This document shows, in pieces, positions 23,262-34,115 of a stretch of 64,000 nucleotides of DNA. The stretch comes from Epiperipatus broadwayi (Eukaryota > Onychophora > Udeonychophora > Euonychophora > Peripatidae). The notes under the pieces were generated by a model. That model saw only the letters and a program-made list of their open reading frames with translations. It was not told the DNA's origin and did not search any database. Each line of letters opens with the position of its first letter. The first letter of the stretch is position 1. Location: NCBI GenBank assembly GCA_028023455.1, contig JAQFVV010000315.1, forward strand, positions 664,501-728,500, written 5' to 3'. Made by a program: the position numbers and the translations under genes.

Positions 23262-24461
23262 TTTTAGATATACAACCAACCTGGCAAATGATTTCTATTT
23301 TAAATAAACAAATGAATATATTTTTTACTAATGAATTTAATTAAAATTGCGAGGTTGACTGATACCAACATATTAGAGAAAATAATATATATATTAAATA
23401 AAATAAATTGTATATATTTAATTGAGCCACATATAGTTATATAAACATAAATTGTGCATGAAAGCAAACATATATTTTTAATTACATAATTATTAATAAA
23501 GAATTATATAGAGAGAGTTTATGAGCAAAACTAGCAAAACATCATAAATGGATCTATGAATTAATTTAGCTACAAATTATAAATCTTCCGTGAATGTTCA
23601 TATTAAGGCAGCTCTAAATTACATGATTTTACCTAAGATATCAGCATAGCAGCAGGTTGGTTGGCAATTCTACATTATCTCATATGGCCGGTCAGCTGGA
23701 ATTTTGACGGCTGGGAGACAGTCCTTCTAGAGGAGAAGAAAAAGGTGAAAAAAGTCCCCTACTCACTCTTCATCATGCAGAACTTGTGTAGGCTTCTTAA
23801 AAGTAATTAAACTCAACTGACTAAACACTCCTCTGAACTCAACTAAAACTGAAAGTCTAAAAACTCACTTCCTTTATTCTGTGGTTTCTTTTATAACATT
23901 TCAATACTGCCCAGAATGCAATTTCATATACCAACCCCATCTCTATAATCCCTTTAAAAACAATATTTAATTAGCAAAAATATTTTTAATAAATAAGGCT
24001 TGAAATACCATTTTTAGCTATTTTAAATCATTCGACAACAACTGATAAATGATTTGTTTTTTCGATTTTAATTAAGATTTATAAATTTTAATTATAAACA
24101 ACAATCTGACTAGTGATAAAGATAATTTCAGTATTTCAAGCTTTCCCCATTTTTCTTTGTTGTTACATTCCAATAGTTTAATTAAATACTTTAAATCAAA
24201 ATACATATAGATATAACAAAAAAAATTACAATTATATAAAGAAAATGTTTAGTTGTCAGTGATAAACATTAATAACATTATTGCTTCATTCATTTATATA
24301 TGCATCATGCACACTGCTGTTTTATTTTACTAAATAAAAATTAATTTTACTAATCTTTCTAATGATTCCGCATACAATGTGTGAGTGAATAGCATATATT
24401 TATAGCAATGTCTGAATTGCGGACCCCTAGGAGGTTAGTATACATGGTGAAACATGAAGCA

Positions 24462-24784
24462 TCCATAATGATTAGACATCGATTGCTTCAATACTTGACA
24501 CTCTAATAAAATAATAATTTCATCTGTGCAAACTTCTAAAATAAAAAGTTAAATTGTAAATTGAAATTCTAAAGTAAATGTTAGACTAAAATAATAATTC
24601 TAATTTTTATATATGTGCAAAATAAATGTTTCTGTGTATTGTTAATCTGGAAGTGGCTTCTTTTATTTTTTTATATTAAAAATTATCTCTGTTGCTCCAC
24701 AAGCTAGTGACTGGGGCTGAAGATTGTAATAAAATATATATGTAAAATTTCGATCTAACAATACATATCTGCCTACTATATAAA
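24462..24784. other. spacer between LTR and LINE
   Basis: AT-rich DNA of 323 bases with no gene, no terminal repeat and no structure that I can identify. Confidence 0.4.
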
Positions 24785-24930
24785 TTGTCCATGTGATGTG
24801 ATGTGATGTACTGTGACTTCTTCTTAAATGGAGTCAGAAATCTCTCAGCAGCTATTCCCAGAGAGACCTGTTAGCCACTTACCTTCCTTTTCAATTGTCC
24901 ACCCTAAGTTTTCCCATAATCTGCTCCATC

Positions 24931-25285
24931 CTATTTCCACCACATAATCTTTGTCAACTCCATGACCTTCATATCTAAATCCCCCTTATTTTTTCCCAAA
25001 CCTAATATAAAAACCAATAACTCACTTTCTGTATAATCACTTTGTTCATATTTAACCTTCCATAACTTCATTATTTGTACCCTTTCTGCTTCCAAACATT
25101 GACATTGAAGTAACAAAGGCCTAATATTTTCTATGCCTTCCTTACACAACTTGCAGTCTAAATCCCCCATATTTTTCCATTTATGTGTATATTCCCTTGT
25201 TGCTAAAGATGTCGTTCGAGCCTTAAACAATAAAGTACTTTCCTTACTATTATCATGAATTAACTCACACACACTGTTCCATTTA

Positions 25286-25329
<44 letters not shown>

Positions 25330-25754
25330 TAAATGGAACATTTATATATAAATGAGTATATATATATATATATATATAAACTCATTTTACTCTCCATACT
25401 AGTTCTCCATCTCTCCAACTTCCTATTCTTTATTAGTGCATCTATTCTTCTATCCCACTCCTTCCCACTACAACACTCAACAATCCTCCTAACACAATCA
25501 TCCCATCTTTTGTACAAGTAAACTGACATAACTTCTTTATCCAAATCTTCTGCATAACACATTACCTTTCTCACCCATCTTGTTGCATGTCCATTACTTG
25601 TAACCCAATTAAATACTATTTTGGCTATTCTTTTATTATCCATAAACTGCAATCTACCAAATATTTTCAATTTGCTTTTTGCATCCCTCATATAAAAACT
25701 TGACCATCCCATTTGTCCTTGAATTGTTCTCTTTTGCTGTTCACACATCAGCAT
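24931..25754 (-). pseudogene. C-terminal region and zinc finger of LINE ORF2
   Basis: 25754-25380 is a helical, Trp/Arg-rich region. After the (TA)n insert it resumes with KWNSVCELIHD and a cysteine finger, DLDCKLCKEG followed by LLLQCQCLEAE, like the C-terminal C-x2-C ... C finger of many LINEs. Stop near 24931; the 3' UTR follows. Confidence 0.8.
25276..25388. repeat. palindromic (TA)n insertion inside the LINE
   Basis: GTTCCATTTACTTAT and its exact inverse flank one (TA)n run (25276-25339), and AAATGAGTATATA with its inverse flanks a second, shorter run (about 25350-25388). The insert splits LINE codons ATG AGT and AAA TGG but stays open in frame, adding Tyr-Ile repeats. Confidence 0.75.
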
Positions 25755-25841
25755 CTAATCCATGTCTTCCTACTTCCCTTTGTACTTTTTCTAAGCAATC
25801 TAATACCCCTTTACTAACACATAATGCATCATTGCCATATA

Positions 25842-27320
25842 TTACCCTGCTACTGCCACTCTCTTCCATACTATTCTAGCTACACCATATTTATTATATG
25901 AAAACACTGTTAATTTCTTTATCAATCCCTTTCTTTTCTTTGCTTCATTTATCAATTTTTTCTCAAATTCGTCCAAGCAATTTTTCTTATTACTCAAGAT
26001 GATTCCCATATAACTATATCTGCTCACCAGACTTAATTTTATATCTTCCAATAAGAAATATATTTCTTCTTTTACCCCAGTATTCACCATCATTATATTT
26101 GATGTTTCTTCACTAAATTTAATCCCCATATCTTTACCCACCATTGTGCATGTCCTCAGCATAACTTCCATATATTCTCTTCTTTCTGCACACAAAAATA
26201 CATCATCCACAAAAAAGAGCATCCTTGCCTCAGTCCTACCTCATTTTTAACTTTAACTGATTCTATATCCCCTAATTGATATGTATAGTAATTATTTTCA
26301 TATAATTTCTTAATAACACCCACTAAAGCTTCATCCATTTCCAGATTTGCTAATCTTATCCATAATCTATTTCTATTCACTCTATCATATGCCTTCTCTA
26401 TATCTATAAAACTCATATATAACTGTCTACCTGAATTTACACTCCTATCTATAAGTTGTGTAACTACAAATAAACTATCTCCTATACGCCTATCTGACCT
26501 AAAACCTCCTTGCATTTCCCCCACTACATTATTTTCTTCTATCCATTTTGTAACTCTTCCAGCCACCATATATGAAAAAACTGTATATAAAACTGATGTT
26601 ACTGCTATTGGTCTATAATTATTTAACTTTCTATGATCCTTAGCTTTTCCTTTAAATAATAATCTTACTCTTGTATTACTCCAACTACCTGGAAAAAACT
26701 TTCTTCTGTGCCATCTTATTAAAACATGATAGTAACTTTACTTTTGCCCTATGACCCAAATTCATTACCATCTTTGCTGCCCATCCATCTAATCCTCTTG
26801 CCTTACCACTTCTCAGTTTCTTCCCTGCCTCATTCAGTTCATTTTTTGTAAATGTAATATTCCCATTAGTATATGCTTTCATATTTTCTATCCCTCTGTC
26901 CTTCACATCTAACATCTTTTCTATATCCATTACATAACTATTCAATATTCTCTCTAATTCTTCTCTAGAGCTACACTATATTCCCTCCTCATCCAGCAAT
27001 ACTGTCTCTATCTCCCCTAAATTTCCCCTTTTAATGTAATTCCAATTTTTTTTACTCCCATCTCTTCCACTTTTATTAATATCATCCAATAATTTACTAT
27101 ATAGTTTCATTTTCTTTCTATAATTGTCTATTTTAGCTAACTTCTTCTTTTCTAAGTACTTTTCCCATTTAGCATTAATATCTTTTTCACTTTCTTTGTT
27201 CTTAATAGCACACTTATATTCTCTACATGTTTTTTTCCTTTCTTTTACACTTTTACTAACTCTCATTTTTCTATTACTTTTATTCTTCTGAATAATCTCA
27301 TCTAAAAGCCTATTTGCCAT
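25842..27320 (-). pseudogene. reverse transcriptase domain of LINE ORF2 (broken)
   Basis: 27320-26976 and 26945-26685 are the basic linker and the N-terminal finger region, with KLRSGKARGLDGW matching the G-K-A-x-G-x-D-G motif of LINE RTs. 26569-26156 has MQGGFRSDRRIGDSL, the motif A box FIDIEKAYDRVNR with catalytic Asp, and the R-Q-G-C-S motif. 26222-25842 has the catalytic F-V-D-D box (LFFVDDVFLCAE) and the thumb. The frames overlap or are separated by single stops and indels, so the gene is broken in several places but all hallmark motifs survive, suggesting a moderately recent insertion. Confidence 0.88.
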
Positions 27321-27338
27321 TTTTTCTATTTCATCACA

Positions 27339-28318
27339 TCAGTCCTCATACTCATTTCCAATCAACTCTTTCATGGTTTCTTCAACTTGTATTTTATACT
27401 CTTCTAACTTATTCTTATCATTCAGTCTCCATCCACATCTTTCACTATTGTTTCTACTTTTATTCTTATTTTCCATCACATTACTATCCATTTCAATTAC
27501 AACAAAATTATGATCACTATTACATACTCTCTCTTCATTATCATTATCAAACACCTTAATTTTCTGTACTTTATTCATTCCCCCTTTCTCTACCAATATA
27601 TAATCTATTGTGTGTGATATATTATTCCTAGACCATGTTTATTGTCCCTCATAAATATTAGATAAGTTTCCAATGCTCAAATTTACTCTGTGACAAAATT
27701 TCTTCAAAAGCTGTCCATTCTTATTGTCTACATCTTCAATTTCTTCAATATGCCCATTCATATCTCCTATAACCATTATTCTCTTCCCCTTTTCTTTAAA
27801 ACTCTTTATATCCTTAACTAGGCACTCATATATGCTATTGTTCCATTCCATTATAGTTTGACTATCTCCAGTAGCTATATAAATTATAACCACCATCCAT
27901 TCTTGTTTTCCCAACCTTATTTCAAACCACAAATGTTCTTGGCATTTAACAGTATTTAAATATTTTTTTGATATAACACCTATACCACCACCCTTTTTTT
28001 CTCTTTTCTATTTATACCCTGTCATGCCAAAATTTCCAAAACAGGTTCTTCTTCCTCTCTTAGATATGCTTCGACTGCTGCTAATACCTCAAGCTCTTCA
28101 TTTTCAATTGCTTTGTTTAACTCCTGCCACTTTTCTGGTCTCCTACCACCTTGCATATTCAAATACCCAATTTTAACAATTTTTTCTTTCCTAACTATTC
28201 TTTTATAATTTTTTTTTATTCTTTCTTCGCCATTATGCTCATAAATAACTTGCTTACCATTGTCCAGGTTCAAATAGCCTGGTGGCGCCCTGTACGGCCG
28301 ACACAGTAAAACTTCCAT
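27339..28318 (-). pseudogene. AP-endonuclease domain of LINE ORF2 (frameshifted)
   Basis: Open frames 28318-28022, 27932-27639 and 27596-27339 together cover the endonuclease. Visible motifs in order: KIGYLNMQGG at the start (metal-binding Asn), VEAYLREEEE, then VIGDMNGHI (catalytic Asp/Asn pair) and, at the end, the S-D-H of NSDHNFVVIEMD. The natural start may be the ATG at 28318, close to the 5' junction. The stops between frames include one at about 27640 just before the TWxxN-type segment. The enzyme nicks target DNA to prime reverse transcription; this copy is interrupted at least twice in the domain. Confidence 0.82.
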
Positions 28319-28331
28319 TCTCCCTGATCGT

Positions 28332-28358
<27 letters not shown>
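28332..28358. repeat. (TA)n microsatellite at the LINE 5' junction
   Basis: A TA dinucleotide run that abuts the 5' end of the minus-strand LINE. Confidence 0.95.
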
Positions 28359-28362
<4 letters not shown>

Positions 28363-31300
28363 TAACATATTTTAAAATAAAATATGAACAAACTATACAC
28401 ATTTTTTTCTTTTCTTTCTATTTTCAAATGAAAAATGTATACACATAGATATCATACCACAAATGAACAGTCTCATTTTTTCTTTTTATCCAATAGTTCA
28501 TCATACCTCCTGGTTTCTTATTTCTAATCCTGATGTGTATAGTTGATTTTCCTTTAATTAGAGAAGACAAGCATGAGTGATAACTATTGCAGATTTGAAT
28601 TCAATTAATTTCGTGTTTAATTCTGATATTTTATTTTAAGCATATAAATGTATCCAAGCTTTTAAAGTAACAGGTACTTGGTCAATTCAAAATCAGACAT
28701 CACCAGCTTTATTTTTCTTTTTAATTGGTAATAATGTATAAAAAAAAATGTATTCATTGATAAAATTCAGTTATAGACAAGTAAATAATAAATATTAGCT
28801 TTTTCTTTTCAAATTAGGAAAGTGAAATTTAAATTGCTTAATATCACACATAAGTTGAGTTAATTGATCTTGTAAAATTCATTGATCTGAAATATGATAT
28901 CCATATACACACCACTGGTTTTGTATTCATCATCAATACATAGATGAATTCCTAGATTTTATCCATAGATTATTTTCTTTATAACTGACTTGCAATACAA
29001 TGTATTTTAATGGTTTTGTTTTGATTTACATTTTGCCATATCCTTTGGAAAATCATCAAGAGCTGCCCCAATTGAATGGGTAGATGATTATATTTATCCT
29101 TCCATGATTTGAGAAATTAATTACTTTAAATATAAAACTTTAACAAGTTTTTAAAGATGAATATAAACATGTCCGTTCTAGGAAAATACAAAAACTCATG
29201 TTGCTAAAATTATTATTGTCAGTACAACTGTTGAATATCCATCAAATTTCACTCATTAATATAAAAAAATATAGTTTAATTATAATAATTATCTAATTAA
29301 AAATCATCCAAAATTGTTTTAATAGGATTATGATATCATTTGTTTAAATATAAACGTTTGGTTCGGTGCAGTTTTAATTATTTATTACATTTTAAATATT
29401 TTTATTATTATTTTAACGTCTATTTTATATCCTCATCTTGATTTTGAAACACTTGCAATAATTTTATTGTTCTGTCAATCAGAATTGACGAACATATTAT
29501 TCTACTATAACGTGCTTAATAGGATAAGAAAACAAGTTGATTTTCAGATAATAAAGAGATACAATAAAATAAATAATAATGTATTTATTTTTAAGTAACG
29601 TTCTAAAAAGTATTTTGATAGTGTTATTTTAAAATACATATGATGTGATTTGGACCTGGGAATCATCTCATTTATTATAGTTATTTAAAAAAGAAAAATA
29701 TTACTATCAATTATAATTTGCTAACTTTCTTTAATCCCATCAAATCAATCAAAGAACTAACTGGAAACTAATGCTTTATTTGATAGCATTTGCTGTTTAT
29801 AATTAAAAATAATCAAAAGCAGAGAAGACGATATTCAAGAGTATTTACATTATAACTAAATGTTAAAACATAATTATTATGTTTATTATAAATATTGTAC
29901 CATTAATTTTTCATTAATGTATCTAACAATCAGTTGAATATATAGTTGAAACTATCATTCGATTTAAGTATTATTCAATTTTTTTGACAAACATTAAAAT
30001 ACAAACAACACATAAACATTAATATCTTATATTTTTGCTTAACACTTGCAGGCTAAGTTCTAAATTATTGTCTTTTTAACTATTAGCTTGGTGTTTGAAT
30101 TATTTTGTAGTTCAAGGTATTTTAAAAAGATTTCCGAAATAACAACAAAATAAAATGGGTTTGAACTTGACATACTGTATCATCACAAAGGCTTATATAT
30201 CTGAAAAAAAGAAAAAAAAGAAATATTCTTTAAAACTATTTGTATTAAACCACTAAACATTACATGTTCACCATTTTTTATGCTTACACAAGCTGTTTAC
30301 ACAGAAGCAAGCTATAAACTATTCTGGGGATATTGGATGATTAGGCAGTAGATAGGGATTTTATGCACAAACTTTCCTGTATACATTAATTACTCTGGCT
30401 TGCATTTAGAGGCGCTATTGTATTGATAGATTATCATCTATGAAAAAGTATTTATACAATATTATGATATAAAATAATCATTTTTAAAAATATAAATAAA
30501 TAAACAAAAATTTCATGGGTAATATAAGATATCTAAAATATATGTTTAAACTAAAATAAAGGTGTTCACATAATTATAAAAGATTTTTATAGCTTTATGC
30601 AAAATGCAAGGAATTTAATATCTAATGTGTTAACCCTAATAATTTTATAGATGTTAATGATGTATATGCATAATTTGTCATGAGATTACATAAAGTCTAT
30701 ATAATTAATCAATAGAATATTAGAATAGAATATAATAGCAAAATGAAATAAAATGGGGGAGTCATTTTTAGAAATAGATAATGATAAGTAAACACTGAAA
30801 TTACTACTCATTTGTGAATAGCATTATGAAAATCATGAAAGTAAATATTCTATGCTATCTTTATAAAATATAAGGTTAAAATAATATTTGTATGGGATAT
30901 TCGGTTTTTCCATTACTAAATAATATTTTTAGATAAAAATTATTCTAATATGTTCAATAAATAATAAAATATTAGTTTAAATCACAATTTGTTTCTTCAA
31001 TTTTCGGAAGCAGTTTTTAGATTAGCAATACTGTTAACATTGTTAATGTAAAATTTTGATTTATATTATCTCTTAACTTTGCTAACATCTTGTTTGATCA
31101 AGCATTTAAATTATTCTTTTAAAATCTTTAAAATATAAATTGAGAGAATAAAAGTGAAAAAAACAACAACTTAACAGTAGTCATAAAAATGATCTAAATT
31201 TTGCTATTTCTATATATTAGTTGTTATGAATTCATAATAATAAAACAAATATTGAAAAGAAAGAAGCTAAGCATTTATGAATTTATAAAAGGAATTGCAT

Positions 31301-32340
31301 TTGAAAAAAAAGAAAGGATTACATTTTGGATTTTAAATTTTGTCTTTACTAAACATGTTTACAGTAAAATAATGCACTACTAATTTCAGTGTAGAAATAC
31401 CACAATAATTTAAATTACAACACATATCACTATCATTATTATTTAAATACATTTCTTATTTTAAAAAGTGATATAAAAATTTGATAGCCACATAGACTAC
31501 TTATTTGGTATATTTACATTGACTTTCAGATATATCTTAAAAGTTTGAAGTAAAAATGTATTATGAAAATAAGTCACAACATAAAATAATAGGTACCTTA
31601 AGATCAGATTGAATATAACAGAGTACTTTTAAATAGTTTTAATACAAACTTGTATGAGATAGATGTAATGAGAGTTCAGATACACTAATAAAAACAAATA
31701 ACTTACATATGTATATATGTGTGTGTTAAGATAAAACATTTTCTGATTAAAAAGTAAATTAAAAGCAGCCTTTTAATATTCTTTGAATCACAACTTGACA
31801 TAGAAGGAAGTCTTTAAAAGACTCCACTTTGAAGAAGTAGACAAATAGTCCAGATCCTTCAAATATTTTCATTTACTTTTTTGACATCTTTTTGATATGA
31901 GTGTATAGCTCCTGCATATTTTTATATATTTTCTTATTATCAGAATTTAGATTACTGATAAAAGGATGATTGAGATAAAATAATTATATACTCTTCATTC
32001 CTGATCTTTGGTTTACTTTTTAAAAAAAATGTTGATAGTGATTAGAAAAAAAATGATTTGGTATTTTCATAATCCATAATTTATTGTATTTATTCACTTT
32101 AAATTGCATTTTTATAAATGGTACCATGGATACTGTGGCTAATTATGGAACCCAAGATCATGGATTTTAATCTACACCTGGTACTTTTGGAGAGGAAATC
32201 AAACTTCTGATGAATGCCAATATTTTGATAATACACCCAGTCTTGTTTTAAGTGGATTTCTTAATGTGATTTTGAAGTTATGTGATTTATGTTTTTTAGT
32301 ATCTTTGTATGCATTTTTTTTATGCGATAAAAAATATTAG
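28359..32340. other. AT-rich DNA without recognisable genes
   Basis: No frame above noise; the 60-codon frame at 31201 looks random and Lys/Ile-rich. No terminal repeats were found. The low-complexity tract near 32750-32900 is A/T only. Confidence 0.5.
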
Positions 32341-32349
32341 ATCACAAGT

Positions 32350-32440
32350 TGAGGTCTGATAATGCACTATTACTTTAAATATTATAAATTTTGTGCCCTC
32401 ACATGTCATATTTAAAGTAATAGTGCATTATCAGAGTTCA
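32350..32440. repeat. short foldback repeat
   Basis: GATAATGCACTATTACTTTAAA at 32357 (cut to GATAATGCACTATTACTTTA) and its inverse at 32411-32432 form arms of about 25-30 bases around a loop of about 30. Confidence 0.8.
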
Positions 32441-33003
32441 ACTTCCATCTAATAAATTCAATATTTTCAGCACTTTATAATAGTATTGTAATAGATTTTA
32501 TTCAATAAAGAAGTTCATAATTCACTTAAAATCAGGATTTCACCATTTTATATACTCACATTAAATTTTACAAGATTATAATGTAAATCTGTTCAAATGT
32601 TATAGATGCCTATAATATGCAAGTTGTTGTTTTTGCATTTTAAATCACATTCTATTTTTGCTTTTTTAAAAAAGAGTACATAATCAACTAAACATTTAGT
32701 GTTTGCAAGTTTATTTTTAAAAGGTGAGTAATAGCAGTGAACATAATTAAAAATTAAAATTTGATTTTTAATTGTAATTAACAATTTAAAAATTATGTAA
32801 TGTGATCTGAAATTAATGTGATGTGAAACAATAAAATTTGATTTTAAACGGAATTAAAAATTAAAAAAATTAAAGACAAAAACAAGAATTAAAGTTTTAA
32901 TTGTTAGTTTTAATTAAATATTGCCGAACAGTTTTGAGTAGGTGTTTTTTTATTATCATAAGTCTAAGTTCTTATTTTTATTTTAAACTTTTAGTTTATT
33001 ATA

Positions 33004-33198
33004 ATGGAGAAAAAAAAAACACCAAAGAAAATGAATTTCTTTGGAAACAAAATTTCAATTTTAGATTGCTTAGCAAAATGGGAAGGATCAACAATGATTG
33101 GAAAACACTTTAGTTTGGGTCAGTTCACTGTAAGAGCAATTAAAAAAATGAAGCTGATGCTAGTTGTATTTTCTCTTGTGACAAATATGATGTCTTAG
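33004..33198 (+). pseudogene. pogo/Tigger-type transposase HTH fragment
   Basis: The 64-codon frame reads, after a Lys-rich start, KISILDCLAKWEGSTMIGKH and then FSLGQFTVRAIKK. This matches the CENP-B N-terminal/Tigger-type helix-turn-helix pattern, in which a helix ending in a C-L-x-K-x-E-G-S-like segment is followed by I-G-(K/R)-H-F-x-L-x-x-x-T-V-R-x-I-(K/R)-K. This domain binds the transposon ends. The CENP-B HTH_Tnp and DDE domains that should follow are absent, and the sequence dissolves into AT-rich DNA at about 33200. No terminal inverted repeats were found by eye. It is most likely a fossil, but a short exon of a domesticated gene cannot be excluded. Confidence 0.55.
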
Positions 33199-33602
33199 TA
33201 GTTTACAAATGAACCTGCATATCGTCAGACTGCGATAATGATTAAAATACTGTACATGTATGAAAAAATGTAAAATACTGTAAATTATGCATAAAAATAT
33301 AGTGTTTTGAAAAAAATTAAATACTGTAGTTAATAAAATTTTTTTTGTCTTGTATCAATTTTTTTCAAATTTGAAATTTTTTATTAGTCATATTTTATTT
33401 TCTTATATTTTTTTATGTGAACCCTTTGCTTTTATGCAATTTTTGAAAATTATAGTACATATCCCCCATTTTTCAAGGTAAGTTAAGTCTTATTTTTGTG
33501 CGTTTCTGAGGAACCTATCTACTACATAAAATGAGACCCAGGTGTAATTTAAAACTGTTAAAAATTGAAAAAGTATGAGTAATTTATTAGAAAAACTCTT
33601 TA

Positions 33603-34115
33603 AGTATATTATTTTTATAGATACTTCCAAATTTCTTCATTCTTTTTTATTTCATAAATAATTTTATATAAATAAAGGATACAATAAAAGACAAATAAAC
33701 TCCAATATGCATTTCATGCTGAACCAGCACTCATCAGTTGGACCAGGTCATCATCTCTCATATATATCTTTACTACATGATGAGTACTTATGTAGATCAG
33801 ATTATTTCATTTTTATTTTCAAGCGTCAATTTACTCCACTCCCAACTTTTACTTTATCAACTTTTTGATAAACAAAGTAAAGATAATTACTAATCATTTA
33901 TCAAATTAGAGATTTTATCTAGCATAGATATAAATTTTAATTTAAGTTAAAGATTAATATATCTGATTTTTAGCACACACACACATGGTTATTTATGGTT
34001 CTGTTTCTTCTATGCACAGTATATCTTTTGTATAGATACTTCCATATTTTTCCATTCTTTTTTATTTCATAAATAATTTCATATAAATAAAGATACAATA
34101 AAAGACAAATAATCC
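33603..34115 (-). mobile_element. retrozyme-like unit: direct repeats 415 bp apart with hammerhead
   Basis: A sequence of about 90-100 bases (TAGATACTTCCA at 33618 and 34033, then TTCTTTTTTATTTCATAAAT and ACAATAAAAGACAAATAA) occurs twice in direct orientation. On the minus strand the hammerhead motif directly precedes the lower copy. The upper copy begins close to where the ribozyme cleavage site would lie. This is the arrangement of a concatemer of a roughly 415-nt unit cut by its own ribozyme, as known for animal retrozymes. No coding region is present. Confidence 0.55.
33703..33746 (-). ncRNA. type I hammerhead ribozyme (candidate)
   Basis: On the minus strand in order: TCCAA (stem I strand), core CTGATGA, stem II GTGCTG-GTT-CAGCAT (six pairs with one G-T wobble), core GAAA, a minimal stem III in ATGCAT, a cleavage-site A after UA, and TTGGA, which pairs with the first TCCAA. 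All core residues of the hammerhead are present. The very short stem III is characteristic of the type I hammerheads carried by Penelope-like elements and animal retrozymes. Cleavage would follow the A at the end of GCATA. Confidence 0.72.

Larger units (their letters stand above)
19590..24461 (-). mobile_element. LTR (right copy) of the second LTR element, with nested transposon
   Basis: Colinear with 13833-16581; the excess length is the transposon at 21207-23253 plus its duplicated target and a longer TA run at 19987-20018. It begins TGTACTAG and ends GAAGCA. On the minus-strand reading this is the 5' LTR. Substitutions against the left copy are scattered throughout, and the open frames at 14345-14614 and 20152-20421 are simply the same non-coding LTR text in both copies. 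Confidence 0.72.
24785..28330 (-). mobile_element. LINE (non-LTR retrotransposon), 5'-truncated or short
   Basis: The minus-strand element runs from a (TA)n tract at 28332 to a 3' end made of GTGATGTGATGTGATGTA on the + strand, that is a short pentanucleotide repeat tail. It holds one ORF2-like coding region with AP endonuclease, RT and C-terminal zinc finger. No ORF1 is seen. I assign it to the LINE class with confidence, but not to a clade. Confidence 0.88.
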
